The notes: a model not told the origin generated them from the letters alone. A stretch of DNA of 52,921 bases from Gammaproteobacteria bacterium (GCA_030037905.1 JASHPX010000044.1:1-52921); one strand, 5' to 3'; counted from the first letter of the stretch, positions 22,239 through 31,446 are shown. Translations and numbers: made by a program.

Positions 22239-23117
22239 ATGGATAGGGGCGCGATGCAGAGCGATGGGCTGCAGCGATTCATCGAGCGCCATCCGCGTCT
22301 GTTCGTGCTCACCGGAGCCGGCTGCAGCACCGATTCGGGCATCCCGGACTATCGCGACGCCGAGGGCAACTGGAAACGCAGCACCCGCCCGGTAACGCTG
22401 CAAGCCTTCCTGGCCGATGCAGCCACGCGGCGGCGCTACTGGGCGCGCAGCTTCATCGGCTGGCGGCACTTCGGCGCCGCGCGGCCCAACGACGCGCACC
22501 GCGCCCTCGCACGGCTGCAGCAGGAAGGACACGTCGAGCGGCTCGTGACGCAGAATGTGGATCGGCTGCACCAGGCAGCCGGCAGCGCCGCAGTGATCGA
22601 TCTGCACGGCCGGCTCGATCAGGTGCGCTGCATGGGCTGCGCTCGCCGCAGCGCCCGCGAGGACCTGCAGCGTGAGCTGCTGCGGTGTAACCCTCATTGG
22701 GCCGCGCTCGAGGCGGATCGTGCCCCGGACGGCGACGCCGATGTGCGCGCCGCGCAGGCGACCGAAGCGCAGGTGACCGAAGCGACTGACGGCGGCACCT
22801 TCGAGGTGCCGGGATGCAGCCATTGCGGCGGGGTGCTCAAACCCGACGTGGTGCTCTTCGGCGAGAGCGTACCGCCTGCGCGGGTCGAATCGGCGCTGCA
22901 GGACCTACAGCGCGCCGACGGCATGCTGATCGTCGGCTCCTCGCTGACGCTGTACTCCGGCTACCGCTTCGCGCAGCGAGCAGCCCAGCTCGGCAAGCCC
23001 ATTGCTGCCGTCAATCTCGGCCGCACGCGCGCCGACGCGCTGCTGTCCCTCAAGCTCTCGCAACGCTGCGCGGCCGCGCTGGCCTTCCTGCTCGAGGTGC
23101 AGCCGCGTGTGGCCTGA
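22239..23117 (+). CDS. SIR2-family NAD-dependent protein deacylase (sirtuin)
   Basis: FVLTGAGCSTDSGIPDYRDAEGNWKR, TQNVDRLHQAAGS, DLHGRLDQVRCMGC...PGCSHCGGVLKPDVVLFGE, GSSLTLYSGYRF. Confidence 0.93.
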   Translation: MDRGAMQSDGLQRFIERHPRLFVLTGAGCSTDSGIPDYRDAEGNWKRSTRPVTLQAFLADAATRRRYWARSFIGWRHFGAARPNDAHRALARLQQEGHVERLVTQNVDRLHQAAGSAAVIDLHGRLDQVRCMGCARRSAREDLQRELLRCNPHWAALEADRAPDGDADVRAAQATEAQVTEATDGGTFEVPGCSHCGGVLKPDVVLFGESVPPARVESALQDLQRADGMLIVGSSLTLYSGYRFAQRAAQLGKPIAAVNLGRTRADALLSLKLSQRCAAALAFLLEVQPRVA

Positions 23118-23127
23118 TAGCGTCGCG

Positions 23128-24291
23128 ATGCTGCGTCTTCTGGCCGCGCTGCCGCTGCTGATCTGGATTTATCTGCTCATCGCGCGCGGCGGATTCTGGC
23201 GCATCTCGCACCAGACGAATCCCGGGGCCGCCGAGTCCGCAGGCCGGCGCGTCAGCGCGCCGATGTCGCGCGTGATCGCTGTGATCCCGGCGCGCAATGA
23301 GGTCGCTTCGATCGGCACCGCGGTGAGCTCGCTGCTGCGACAGCAGTTCGAGGGGTCGTTGCAGGTCATCGTCGTGGACGATGGCAGCACCGACGGCACG
23401 GCCGCTGCCGCGCTCGCAGCCGCACACGCCGCAGGCGCCGCTGCCCGACTGACGCTGATACATGGGGCCCCGCTCGCTCCCGGATGGACTGGCAAGCTCT
23501 GGGCTCTGCACCAGGGCATCGAAGCAGCGCAGGCGCTGGCGCCCGATTACCTGCTGCTCACGGATGCGGACATCGAGCACGAACGTGGTTGCCTCGCCGG
23601 CCTGCTCGCCAACGCCGAGGCCGGTCAGCGCGACCTGGTTTCCTACATGGTCGAGCTATCGGTGGATACGCCTGCAGAACGTTGTCTGATCCCGGCCTTC
23701 GTATTCTTCTTCCTGAAGCTCTATCCGCCGCGCTGGATCGCATCGCCCCGGTCGAGGACTGCTGGGGCGGCAGGGGGTTGTATCCTCATCCGTGCTCGGG
23801 CGCTGCAGCGCATCGGCGGCATCAGCGCACTGCGCAGCGAGATCATCGATGACTGCGCGCTTGCGCGCGCGGTCAAGGACAGTGGCGGCAGGCTCTGGCT
23901 CGGCCTGACACACAGCGCCCGGAGCCTGCGCCGCTACGGATCGTTCGCGGAGATCGGCGGCATGATCTCGCGTACCGCCTTCAGCCAGCTGCGCCATTCC
24001 TACTGGCTGCTCGCGGCGACGCTGCTGGGACTCACCGTCACCTACCTGCTGCCTCCGCTGCTGCTGTTCACGCGCGATCCGGTTTCGGTCGCGCTGGGCC
24101 TGGCGGCATGGATTCTCATGAGCGCCTGCTACCTGCCGATGGTGCTGTTTTACGGCCTGTCCGCGGCGTGGAGTGCGTGCCTTCCGGCGATCGCCGCATT
24201 CTACGCAGGGGCGACCGTGCACTCGGCCGTGCAGTACGGCCTGGGCCGCGGCGGCCTATGGAAGGGCCGCGCGCAGGATCTGAACGCCTGA
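23128..24291 (+). CDS. hpnB: HpnB-like glycosyltransferase
   Basis: VIAVIPARNEVASIGTAVSSLLRQQFEGSLQVIVVDDGSTDGTA...APGWTGKLWALHQG...LLTDADIEH...ISRTAFSQLRHS. Confidence 0.85.
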   Translation: MLRLLAALPLLIWIYLLIARGGFWRISHQTNPGAAESAGRRVSAPMSRVIAVIPARNEVASIGTAVSSLLRQQFEGSLQVIVVDDGSTDGTAAAALAAAHAAGAAARLTLIHGAPLAPGWTGKLWALHQGIEAAQALAPDYLLLTDADIEHERGCLAGLLANAEAGQRDLVSYMVELSVDTPAERCLIPAFVFFFLKLYPPRWIASPRSRTAGAAGGCILIRARALQRIGGISALRSEIIDDCALARAVKDSGGRLWLGLTHSARSLRRYGSFAEIGGMISRTAFSQLRHSYWLLAATLLGLTVTYLLPPLLLFTRDPVSVALGLAAWILMSACYLPMVLFYGLSAAWSACLPAIAAFYAGATVHSAVQYGLGRGGLWKGRAQDLNA

Positions 24292-24339
24292 GCGGCTGCA
24301 CGTGCAGGAGTCCGAACCGCGCGCAAGAGCCCGGCCAGC

Positions 24340-24391
24340 GCACAGGGCCCGGACTGGCACAGGGCCCGGACTGGGCGCAGGGCCCGGACTG
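24340..24391. repeat. 17-18 bp tandem repeat (3 units) upstream of the amidohydrolase fusion gene
   Basis: gcacagggcccggactg/gcacagggcccggactg/ggcgcagggcccggactg. Confidence 0.85.
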
Positions 24392-24443
24392 GGCGGAGTA
24401 GTATTGCGGCTTCAATTCCACGGTCTGATGAGCTTCGGGGGGC

Positions 24444-27032
24444 ATGGCCATGAATAGACACCATCAGGCGCGGCGTGCCGGACCGCTGACGCCGCGCGCC
24501 GGCCTGACGCGGCTTGCCGCCGCCGTGCTACCGACAGCATTGCTGCTGTCGATAGTCCCTGCGCTGTCGGGAGCCAACGTAGCCAGGGCACAGGATGCGA
24601 CCATCGTGAACGCGCGAATCGCCGTCGGGGATGGCCCGGTGATCCGCCGTGGTTACATCATCGTTCGCGACGGCCGCATCGTCATGGTGGCTCCCGGGCA
24701 ACCCGCTCAGACGAGCGGCACGATCATCGATGCCATGGGCATGACCGCACTGCCCGGCTTCATCGACGCTCACAAGCACCTCAACACCAGCCCGTTGGGG
24801 GAGAAGGAGCAGATGCAGGATCTGATCGACAACGGGTTCACCACCGTGCTGTCGGCTCTCGGGCCGGCGCAGAGCAACCTGGAGCTGATCAAGAAGATCG
24901 ATTCGGGCCAGATCAATGGGCCACACATCATCGCCTCGGGACGCGTGAATCTGCGCGGCACGCCCGAGCAGGCGCGCGAGGCCGTCCGCCAGATGGCGGC
25001 AGAGGGCATCCACTTTACGGGCGAGATCGCCGTGACACCCGAGCCCACGGCGACCCCGGCAGAGCTCGCGGTGTTGCGTGCCGCGGTCGACGAGGGCAAC
25101 AAGGACGGCGTACAGGTGCTGGTGCATGCAGTTTCCACTCCGGCGATGCTGGCTGCGACCGAGGCGGGCGTGCGCCACATGGTGCATCTACCGAACAAGG
25201 ACTTCATGGGCTACGACGATGCTCAGAAGATCGTCGGCAGCGGCACCTACGTGCTCGACACGGTCAGCTTCGGCGCGCCGCTCATCGGCGTGTTTCAGAG
25301 GGATGACGTGCCGCGATTTCGCACCGGACTGGACTGGCCCGACTCCATCGCGGGAGCGAATCGCGACGCGCAGGGCCGCGCCACCGGCACCGAGGCCGGC
25401 TACGCGATGATGAATGCGCGGCGCATCTGGGATGCGAGCCACGGCCGGGGCCTCGGATACGGCAGCGATCAGAACTATCCCGTGCACGATGTGCTCGAGC
25501 ACGAGATCAAGTCGCTCATGGTGATGCTATCGGTGCCGGACGTGCTGCGCGTCCTCACGATCAACACCGCCACCTTCCTCGGCATGCAGGATGAGATCGG
25601 AACCCTCGAGCCGAAGAAGCGCGCCGACATCGTGCTGGTCCAGGGCGATCCCTTCGAGGATTTCAACAATCTGCTGAGGACCGAGGTCGTGCTCGAGGAT
25701 GGCAAGGTCGTGGTGGACAAGCGCACGAACCGCGCGCCATCGCAGGACCTGGGCTCGGCGGGCGCTGCACCGACAGCAGCAACGGCGAGTGCAGCGGCGG
25801 ATCCGATGGTCGGCACCCTGACCGCCGCGGTCGCGCGGCCCGATCAGGCCCCGGTCGAGAGCTGTGAGCGCCTGGGCGCCACGCCGCTCACGCAGGCGCG
25901 GGTGATGAGTGCCAAAGACGTGCCGGCCAGCCCCCTGCCGCAGGCAGTCTCGCAGAACGGCGCGCCCACGCAGCCGCGCGCGCCGGTCGATCTGCCGCCG
26001 ACGACGCTGCCGGCACATTGCGTGCTGAGCGTGCGGCTGGGCGACGGCCGCCGCGGCACTCTCGGGTTGCAGCTCTGGCTGCCCAGCAGCGACTGGAACG
26101 GCAATTTCCTGATGGTCGGGGATGGCAGCTCGATTGCCTCGGAAGCGATGAGCGGGGCGCTGCTGCGCGGCTATGCGGCGGCCTCCGCGGATACGGGCCG
26201 CCAGGGCGCACGCGCCCATACGCGGCAGCGCCTCGAGCTTGCGAGCCGTGCCCTGCATGAGGGCGCGGAGCAATCCAGGGCATTGATCACGGCCTACTAT
26301 GGTGGCACGCCGCGCTATTCCTATTGGATCGGCGCGATGGCGGGCGTGCCGCAGGGACTCTCAGAGGTGCAGAAGTACCCGATGGACTTCGATGGTCTCG
26401 TGATCGGCGGAGCAGTCGGTGCCGGGGGCAGCGGCAGTGGCAGCGGCGACGGCAGTGGCGACGGCAGTGGCGCCGGCGACGCGGCGTCATCGGATCTCAC
26501 CGCCTTCGCGGCACGCGGCGGGAAGATCATCGAGTATCAGCGCGGCCCCGATGAGGGTCCGGCGCCACAGGGCAGAGGCAACGCGAGGGGTGGCGATCAG
26601 CCCAACGCAGGCGCTGACGCTCGGGCAGACGCCGCCAATCAGAATGCCGTGGATGATTACCAACGCGTCGCGGACCGCAGCGGCGGGCTGCAGCAGACGC
26701 GCGGCTTCTACCGGCTGTTTCTGATGCCTGCGCGACACGCCGGTGATGGCTACCGGGCCAATTGGATCACGGTGCTGGACGAGTGGGTGCAGCGTGGCCG
26801 CGCTCCCGAGGAGGTGCTGGCCGCTCACAGCCCGCCGCCGGGCCTGAGCCTGCCTCCTGCCACGGGCCTCGTGTTCGAGCCGCGCTTCGGCGTACACACG
26901 GTTTGCGCCTACCCGCAGGTCGCGCGAGTACAGAACGGCAGTGGGGAGAGTCCAGTCGATTATCTATGCCTGCAACCTTCTGAAGTGACGGGCGCGGCGG
27001 GGGCCGGCGCGCAAGGGCCGCCTGGGCACTGA
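24444..27032 (+). CDS. secreted amidohydrolase fused to a degenerate tannase/feruloyl-esterase-like domain
   Basis: N-terminal amidohydrolase (GFIDAHKHL, VLVHAVST, GSDQNYPVHDV) followed by tannase-like sequence (HCVLSVRLGD...LQLWLPSSDWNGNFLMVGDGS...GYAAASADTG...SEVQKYPMDFDGLVIGGAV...AYPQVARVQN). Confidence 0.8.
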   Translation: MAMNRHHQARRAGPLTPRAGLTRLAAAVLPTALLLSIVPALSGANVARAQDATIVNARIAVGDGPVIRRGYIIVRDGRIVMVAPGQPAQTSGTIIDAMGMTALPGFIDAHKHLNTSPLGEKEQMQDLIDNGFTTVLSALGPAQSNLELIKKIDSGQINGPHIIASGRVNLRGTPEQAREAVRQMAAEGIHFTGEIAVTPEPTATPAELAVLRAAVDEGNKDGVQVLVHAVSTPAMLAATEAGVRHMVHLPNKDFMGYDDAQKIVGSGTYVLDTVSFGAPLIGVFQRDDVPRFRTGLDWPDSIAGANRDAQGRATGTEAGYAMMNARRIWDASHGRGLGYGSDQNYPVHDVLEHEIKSLMVMLSVPDVLRVLTINTATFLGMQDEIGTLEPKKRADIVLVQGDPFEDFNNLLRTEVVLEDGKVVVDKRTNRAPSQDLGSAGAAPTAATASAAADPMVGTLTAAVARPDQAPVESCERLGATPLTQARVMSAKDVPASPLPQAVSQNGAPTQPRAPVDLPPTTLPAHCVLSVRLGDGRRGTLGLQLWLPSSDWNGNFLMVGDGSSIASEAMSGALLRGYAAASADTGRQGARAHTRQRLELASRALHEGAEQSRALITAYYGGTPRYSYWIGAMAGVPQGLSEVQKYPMDFDGLVIGGAVGAGGSGSGSGDGSGDGSGAGDAASSDLTAFAARGGKIIEYQRGPDEGPAPQGRGNARGGDQPNAGADARADAANQNAVDDYQRVADRSGGLQQTRGFYRLFLMPARHAGDGYRANWITVLDEWVQRGRAPEEVLAAHSPPPGLSLPPATGLVFEPRFGVHTVCAYPQVARVQNGSGESPVDYLCLQPSEVTGAAGAGAQGPPGH

Positions 27033-27131
27033 TGCCGCGCCGCGGCGGCTGGGAGCACCGCCCTGGCAGCGGGCGCACTGTCTGGGCAGTGGCCGCACTG
27101 CCTCGGAGCGGCCGGCCGGCGGCGAGGCGTC

Positions 27132-27160
27132 ATTGAACAGGGCCTCCCCGTTCATTAGAC
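27132..27160 (+). promoter_or_regulatory. sigma70-type promoter of tRNA-Pro
   Basis: TTGAAC (27132-27137), 17 bp spacer, TAGACT (27155-27160), GC-rich discriminator, about 33 bp upstream of the tRNA. Confidence 0.6.
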
Positions 27161-27192
27161 TGCGCGGCTCCTCTGCTGTCGGCAGCGGTTCT

Positions 27193-27269
<77 letters not shown>

Positions 27270-27306
27270 CTGATTCCGGCTCCGACGCTCGGAAGTCGAG
27301 AGGCCA

Positions 27307-27356
27307 CCGGCTCATAGAGGCGTCAACCGATCCGCTCTCCTCAGCGCCGGGAACAG
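27307..27356 (+). repeat. direct repeat copy 1 (3' end of MFS gene)
   Basis: ccggctcatagaggcgtcaaccgatccgctctcctcagcgccgggaacag; shares 22 nt exact plus flanking similarity with 30463-30525. Confidence 0.85.
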
Positions 27357-28556
27357 GCGCATCCACAGTCCCGCGGCGATCAACGCGCCAAAGCCACCGA
27401 CGGCAACGGCCGGCACCGTCCCGATCAACGCGGCGAGTAGACCGGACTCGAAGGCACCGAGCTCGCTCGAGGTGCTGACGAACAGCATGTTGACTGCCGA
27501 GACGCGGCCACGCAGGGCGTCCGGCGTTGCCAGCTGCACGAGCGAGGAGCGGATGTTGACACTGACCATGTCGGCGGCGCCGACTACGATCAGCGCTGTG
27601 ATCGATGCGAGGAACGATGCGGAAAGCGCAAACACCACGGTCGCAAGCCCGAACGCCGCCACGGCGGCAAACAGCTTGTGGCCGGCCGCGCGCACAGGCG
27701 GGTGGCGGACCTGGTAGAGCGCGGTTGCGCAAGCCCCCACGGCCGGGGCACTGCGCAGCAGACCCAAGCCGATCGGCCCGGCGTGCAGGATGTCGCGCGC
27801 GTAGATGGGCATGAGGGCTGTAGCCCCGCCGAGCAGTACGGCGATCAGATCGAGCGAGATCGCACCGAGCAGAATGGGCCGTGATCGCACGAATCGCAGC
27901 CCTTCCACCACACGAGCCGCGCGATCCACGAGCGAGGGGGTATCCGCGGCTGGCACGCGTCGGCCCGAGACGGCAACGACGCCGAGCGCGGCTGCCAGAA
28001 ACGCCACGCAGCACATCCCGTAGGCGCCGGCGGATCCGGCCACATAGGCCAGCCCTCCGAACGCGGGACCCGCGATGACGGCGACCTGCCAGAGCGAGGA
28101 GCTCCAGGCGGTGGCTTGCGGCAGGCGTTCGGACGGAACCAGGAGGGGCAGCAGCGCCTGGCCGGCCGGCTCCGCGAAAGCGCGCGCTGCCCCGGATAGC
28201 ATCAGCACCGGATAGAACGGCCAGAGCGGCAGCGATACTCCCCGCGCCACCACCAGAAAGCCGCCTGCACACAGCGCCTGAAGAGCGAGGGCACCAACCA
28301 GGACGCGTCGCGGTTGCCAGCGGTCACAGATCTCTCCCGCCGGCAGCATGAGGAGCATCATCGGGAGGAACTGCGCGAGACCCACGAGTCCGAGCGCAAG
28401 CGGCGTGTTGGAGCGCAGGTAGACGGTCCAGCCAATCGCGACGGACTGGGCCAGCGATGCAGCTTCGGTGAGGAACCGCGTCGCGAGGCAGATCCACAGA
28501 TCGCGCTCGCGGTATACACCACGATCATCGAGTGTCAGGGTGACCGGCGCGCTCAT
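27312..28556 (-). CDS. MFS transporter
   Basis: MSAPVTLTLDDRGVYRERDLWICLATRFLTEAASLAQSVAIGWTVYL...LPAGEICDRWQPRRVLVGALALQ. Confidence 0.88.
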   Translation of the reverse strand: MSAPVTLTLDDRGVYRERDLWICLATRFLTEAASLAQSVAIGWTVYLRSNTPLALGLVGLAQFLPMMLLMLPAGEICDRWQPRRVLVGALALQALCAGGFLVVARGVSLPLWPFYPVLMLSGAARAFAEPAGQALLPLLVPSERLPQATAWSSSLWQVAVIAGPAFGGLAYVAGSAGAYGMCCVAFLAAALGVVAVSGRRVPAADTPSLVDRAARVVEGLRFVRSRPILLGAISLDLIAVLLGGATALMPIYARDILHAGPIGLGLLRSAPAVGACATALYQVRHPPVRAAGHKLFAAVAAFGLATVVFALSASFLASITALIVVGAADMVSVNIRSSLVQLATPDALRGRVSAVNMLFVSTSSELGAFESGLLAALIGTVPAVAVGGFGALIAAGLWMRLFPALRRADRLTPL

Positions 28557-28602
28557 CGGATCTGCCGCACGGGACGTCTCGACTCGCCCCCTGGAATGCG
28601 AG

Positions 28603-28620
28603 CACAATGCTCATATTGTG
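28603..28620. promoter_or_regulatory. putative TetR operator between divergent MFS and TetR genes
   Basis: CACAAT-gctcat-ATTGTG inverted repeat. Confidence 0.5.
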
Positions 28621-28668
28621 GTGAAGCACACCCTGTTGGCTACTCGCATTCCGCGCCGCTCGGGTGCG

Positions 28669-29304
28669 ATGCGCAAACGGCCAAAACAGGCGCGTTCCCG
28701 AGCGACCATCGAAGCGATACTCCAGGCTGCAGCTCACATTCTGGGAGAACGCGGCTGGGAGGGGCTCACGACCAATGCCGTGGCCGAGGTGGCGGGGGTC
28801 AGCATCGGCTCGCTCTATCAATATTTTCCCCACAAACTGGCTCTCGTAGAGGCCGTGCGGCGACGGCATTTCGACGACGTGCTCGCGGTGCTTTGCGCCG
28901 CAGCCGACAGCCAACTACCGCGCGCGCGCCGTATCGAGGCGCTGGTCGACGGCATGATCGGTGTGCACAGCCGGAATCCCGCAGCCCATCGCGTCCTGCT
29001 GGAAGAAACACCACGCGGCAAGGAAGCCGGCGCCGTCCACGATCGATTCGGGGTCATCCTGCATCAGCGCTACGAGGCCATCGTCAGGGCGAATGCCCGT
29101 GGCACTTCCACCGAGCACACTCGCCTGGCTGCGCGGGTGCTGGCTGCCGCGGTCGCCGGGGTGGTTCACGAGGCGGCCAGTCAGGGCACGCTGCAGTCCG
29201 GTAGCTTGAGGCTCGAGCTGGTAAGGCTGGTGGAATCCTACTTGGCAGCGCGACCGAGCCTCCGTCACGAGCCGAATCATCCTCGAGGAGACCGCACATG
29301 GTGA
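28669..29304 (+). CDS. TetR/AcrR-family regulator
   Basis: MRKRPKQARSRATIEAILQAAAHILGERGWEGLTTNAVAEVAGVSIGSLYQYFPHKLALVEAV; a GTG at 28621 is an alternative start. Confidence 0.9.
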   Translation: MRKRPKQARSRATIEAILQAAAHILGERGWEGLTTNAVAEVAGVSIGSLYQYFPHKLALVEAVRRRHFDDVLAVLCAAADSQLPRARRIEALVDGMIGVHSRNPAAHRVLLEETPRGKEAGAVHDRFGVILHQRYEAIVRANARGTSTEHTRLAARVLAAAVAGVVHEAASQGTLQSGSLRLELVRLVESYLAARPSLRHEPNHPRGDRTW

Positions 29305-29428
29305 ACTCAGTGGCCGTCGTGACAGGCGCCAGCCAGGGCATCGGTCAGGCAACCGCATCGCGATGCCTGGGCTCCCGCTGATCGGCGCTTCGATTCGCAT
29401 GGACGGCGGTGAGATCAAGGGCGTCTAG
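29298..29428 (+). pseudogene. short-chain dehydrogenase remnant with large internal deletion
   Basis: SDR N-terminus MVNSVAVVTGASQGIGQATA next to SDR C-terminus LIGASIRMDGGEIKGV* within 131 nt. Confidence 0.8.
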
Positions 29429-29477
29429 CCGCTCAGCTTGCGCAGACCAGCATCGACGGGCCTGCGAGGAGTCAACC

Positions 29478-30431
29478 GTGAAAGCAGCGATGATCGTCGA
29501 GCCAGGCAGCTCGCCCGTCTATGGGGACTTCGATGACCCGGTGTCCGCACCGGGTAAGAGCGTCATCCGGGTCACGGCGACCTCGATCAGCCACCTCACG
29601 CGCAGCCGTGCGTCGGGGAGCCATTACAGTTCAGCGGGCACTCTGCCACTGATCCCCGGCATCGACGGCACCGGCGTCACCGAGAATGGACACCGCGTCT
29701 ACTTCGCGGCGCCGGAGAGGCCGTACGGCGCCATGGCCGAGCGTTGCCTCGTGGACAATGACCACTGGTTCGTCCTGCCGGAGGGCATCGACGAAGTCAC
29801 GGCGGCCGCCCTCGCGATCCCGGGAATGTCCTCGTGGGCGGCGCTCGTGGAGCGCGCCAAGCTGCGCGCCGGCGAGACGGTCCTCATCAATGGAGCGACC
29901 GGCACCTCGGGTCGATTGGCAGTGCAGATCGCCAAGCACCTGGGAGCCGGGAAAGTCATCGCGACGGGACGCCGGGCCCAATCGCTCGACGACCTCCGCG
30001 CCGTCGGCGCCGACGCGACCGTACAGTGGGCGCAGGACAGGGATGCGCTGGAAGCGGCCGTGAGACACGAGTTCGAGCAGGGTATCGATATCATTCTCGA
30101 CTATCTGTGGGGCACGAGCGCCGAGACCCTGATAGTCGCGGCTGCGAAGGCCGGCCCCGAGGGAGTACCGATCCGCTACGTACAGATTGGCGCCATCAGC
30201 GGACCGGACATCACTCTGCCGGCCGCTGCGCTGCGCGCCTCCGGTCTGCAGCTCATGGGTAGCGGGATCGGTGGCATCCCCCTTCCGGGACTGATGAAAG
30301 CGATCCGAGGCGTCCTGGAGGCTGCCCCGTCAGGCGGCTTCAAGATCGCCACCCGAACGTTGCCACTGTCGCAGGTGACGCAAGCCTGGGCCATCCAGTA
30401 TAGCGGCTCGCGTATCGTTCTTCTGCCCTGA
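29478..30431 (+). CDS. zinc-type alcohol dehydrogenase/quinone oxidoreductase-like protein
   Basis: GTG start; MKAAMIVEPGSSPVYGDFDDP...AGETVLINGATGTSGRLAVQIAKHLGAGKVIATGRR. Confidence 0.88.
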   Translation: MKAAMIVEPGSSPVYGDFDDPVSAPGKSVIRVTATSISHLTRSRASGSHYSSAGTLPLIPGIDGTGVTENGHRVYFAAPERPYGAMAERCLVDNDHWFVLPEGIDEVTAAALAIPGMSSWAALVERAKLRAGETVLINGATGTSGRLAVQIAKHLGAGKVIATGRRAQSLDDLRAVGADATVQWAQDRDALEAAVRHEFEQGIDIILDYLWGTSAETLIVAAAKAGPEGVPIRYVQIGAISGPDITLPAAALRASGLQLMGSGIGGIPLPGLMKAIRGVLEAAPSGGFKIATRTLPLSQVTQAWAIQYSGSRIVLLP

Positions 30432-30462
30432 AGGGCACCGACGGTCTGCGGCCGACAGACCC

Positions 30463-30525
30463 CCGGCTCACGGAGGCGTCAATTGATCTACTCTCCTGAT
30501 GTACTCTCCTCAGCGCCGGGAACAG
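30463..30525 (+). repeat. direct repeat copy 2 (MFS 3'-end fragment)
   Basis: ccggctcacggaggcgtcaattgatctactctcctgatgtactctcctcagcgccgggaacag; internal ctctcct duplication relative to copy 1. Confidence 0.85.
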
Positions 30526-30528
30526 TGG

Positions 30529-30891
30529 CTAGCGCCCGATGAGGTGTCTGAGGGCCTCTTCCACTGTCTTCAGGACATTCGGCGGGACTTTGCAGTACCG
30601 AAACATGAACCTGGCATTCGAGACCGCGCGGATTTGATCGATCAGAAGGTCCGTATCGAATTTCAAACCGTCTGCTTTTTGAATTCGGACTCGAAGCGGA
30701 AAATGATCGCCAGGAGGCGGGGAGTCCGTCTGGCTGGTTCCAGGGATGACGATGGTGGTCGCGTGCCCCGCAGTGTTCAGGGCATCGGTCTGAAGGACCA
30801 GAGCGGGTCGCTCCTTTTTCCCTGGCTCCTGTTTGTGAGTTTGCGGTTCGAAATCCACCGCCCACACTTCACCGCGCAGTCGCTGACTCAT
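30529..30891 (-). CDS. mazF: MazF/PemK-family endoribonuclease toxin
   Basis: MSQRLRGEVWAVDFEPQTHKQEPGKKERPALVLQTDALN...TIVIPGTSQ...FDTDLLIDQIRAVSNARF; 4 nt overlap with the antitoxin. Confidence 0.88.
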   Translation of the reverse strand: MSQRLRGEVWAVDFEPQTHKQEPGKKERPALVLQTDALNTAGHATTIVIPGTSQTDSPPPGDHFPLRVRIQKADGLKFDTDLLIDQIRAVSNARFMFRYCKVPPNVLKTVEEALRHLIGR

Positions 30892-31121
30892 GTCAGCCCA
30901 TCTGAGACGCTCGCGTCCATTGCCTCCGCCACCGCCGCGCTGTGAGCGGCCAACTGCGCCGAGAGCTCGGCCATGCGGCTTTGCATTTGCTGCTGATTGA
31001 ACGCTTCCATCGCGCGACGCGCGTACTCGGACCTGCTCAAGCCCGAACGCTTGGCCTCGGCCGCCACCTGGCGTGCCAAATCCTTCGGGATACGCAGAGA
31101 AAAGGTCGTGAGTGCTTCCAT
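30888..31121 (-). CDS. ribbon-helix-helix antitoxin partner of MazF
   Basis: MEALTTFSLRIPKDLARQVAAEAKRSGLSRSEYARRAMEAF. Confidence 0.82.
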   Translation of the reverse strand: MEALTTFSLRIPKDLARQVAAEAKRSGLSRSEYARRAMEAFNQQQMQSRMAELSAQLAAHSAAVAEAMDASVSDGLT

Positions 31122-31145
31122 GAATGAAGCGTATCACAAAAGGTA

Positions 31146-31172
31146 TTGCGAACACGTATTACAATACGCAAG
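31146..31172. promoter_or_regulatory. putative autoregulatory operator of the MazF/RHH operon
   Basis: TTGCG-aaca-CGTATT-ac-AATACG-CAA; CGTATT/AATACG arms nested in TTGCG/CGCAA arms, just upstream of the antitoxin start. Confidence 0.5.
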
Positions 31173-31446
31173 ACATCCAAGCCCAGAAACTGCTTTTATA
31201 ACAATGGCCTAGAGGCGTTCCACTCGGGCACGACCCGATCCCGAGGGTCGATCGCGGTTTCGCGTCCAGCGCCTCGACGAGCGCGTCATTCCGCGCATCG
31301 ACGATGTCCCGCTCGAGCGCCGAGCGCCGTGCGAAATTCAAGCGATTACAATTCTGGATTGCGGCTCTCTGGAATTTGTGCGCACCGGCGCTAAAGGAAA
31401 CTGGACTCCCAATAGCTGGCACCTTATTTGGTTTGCGGATGAAGCG

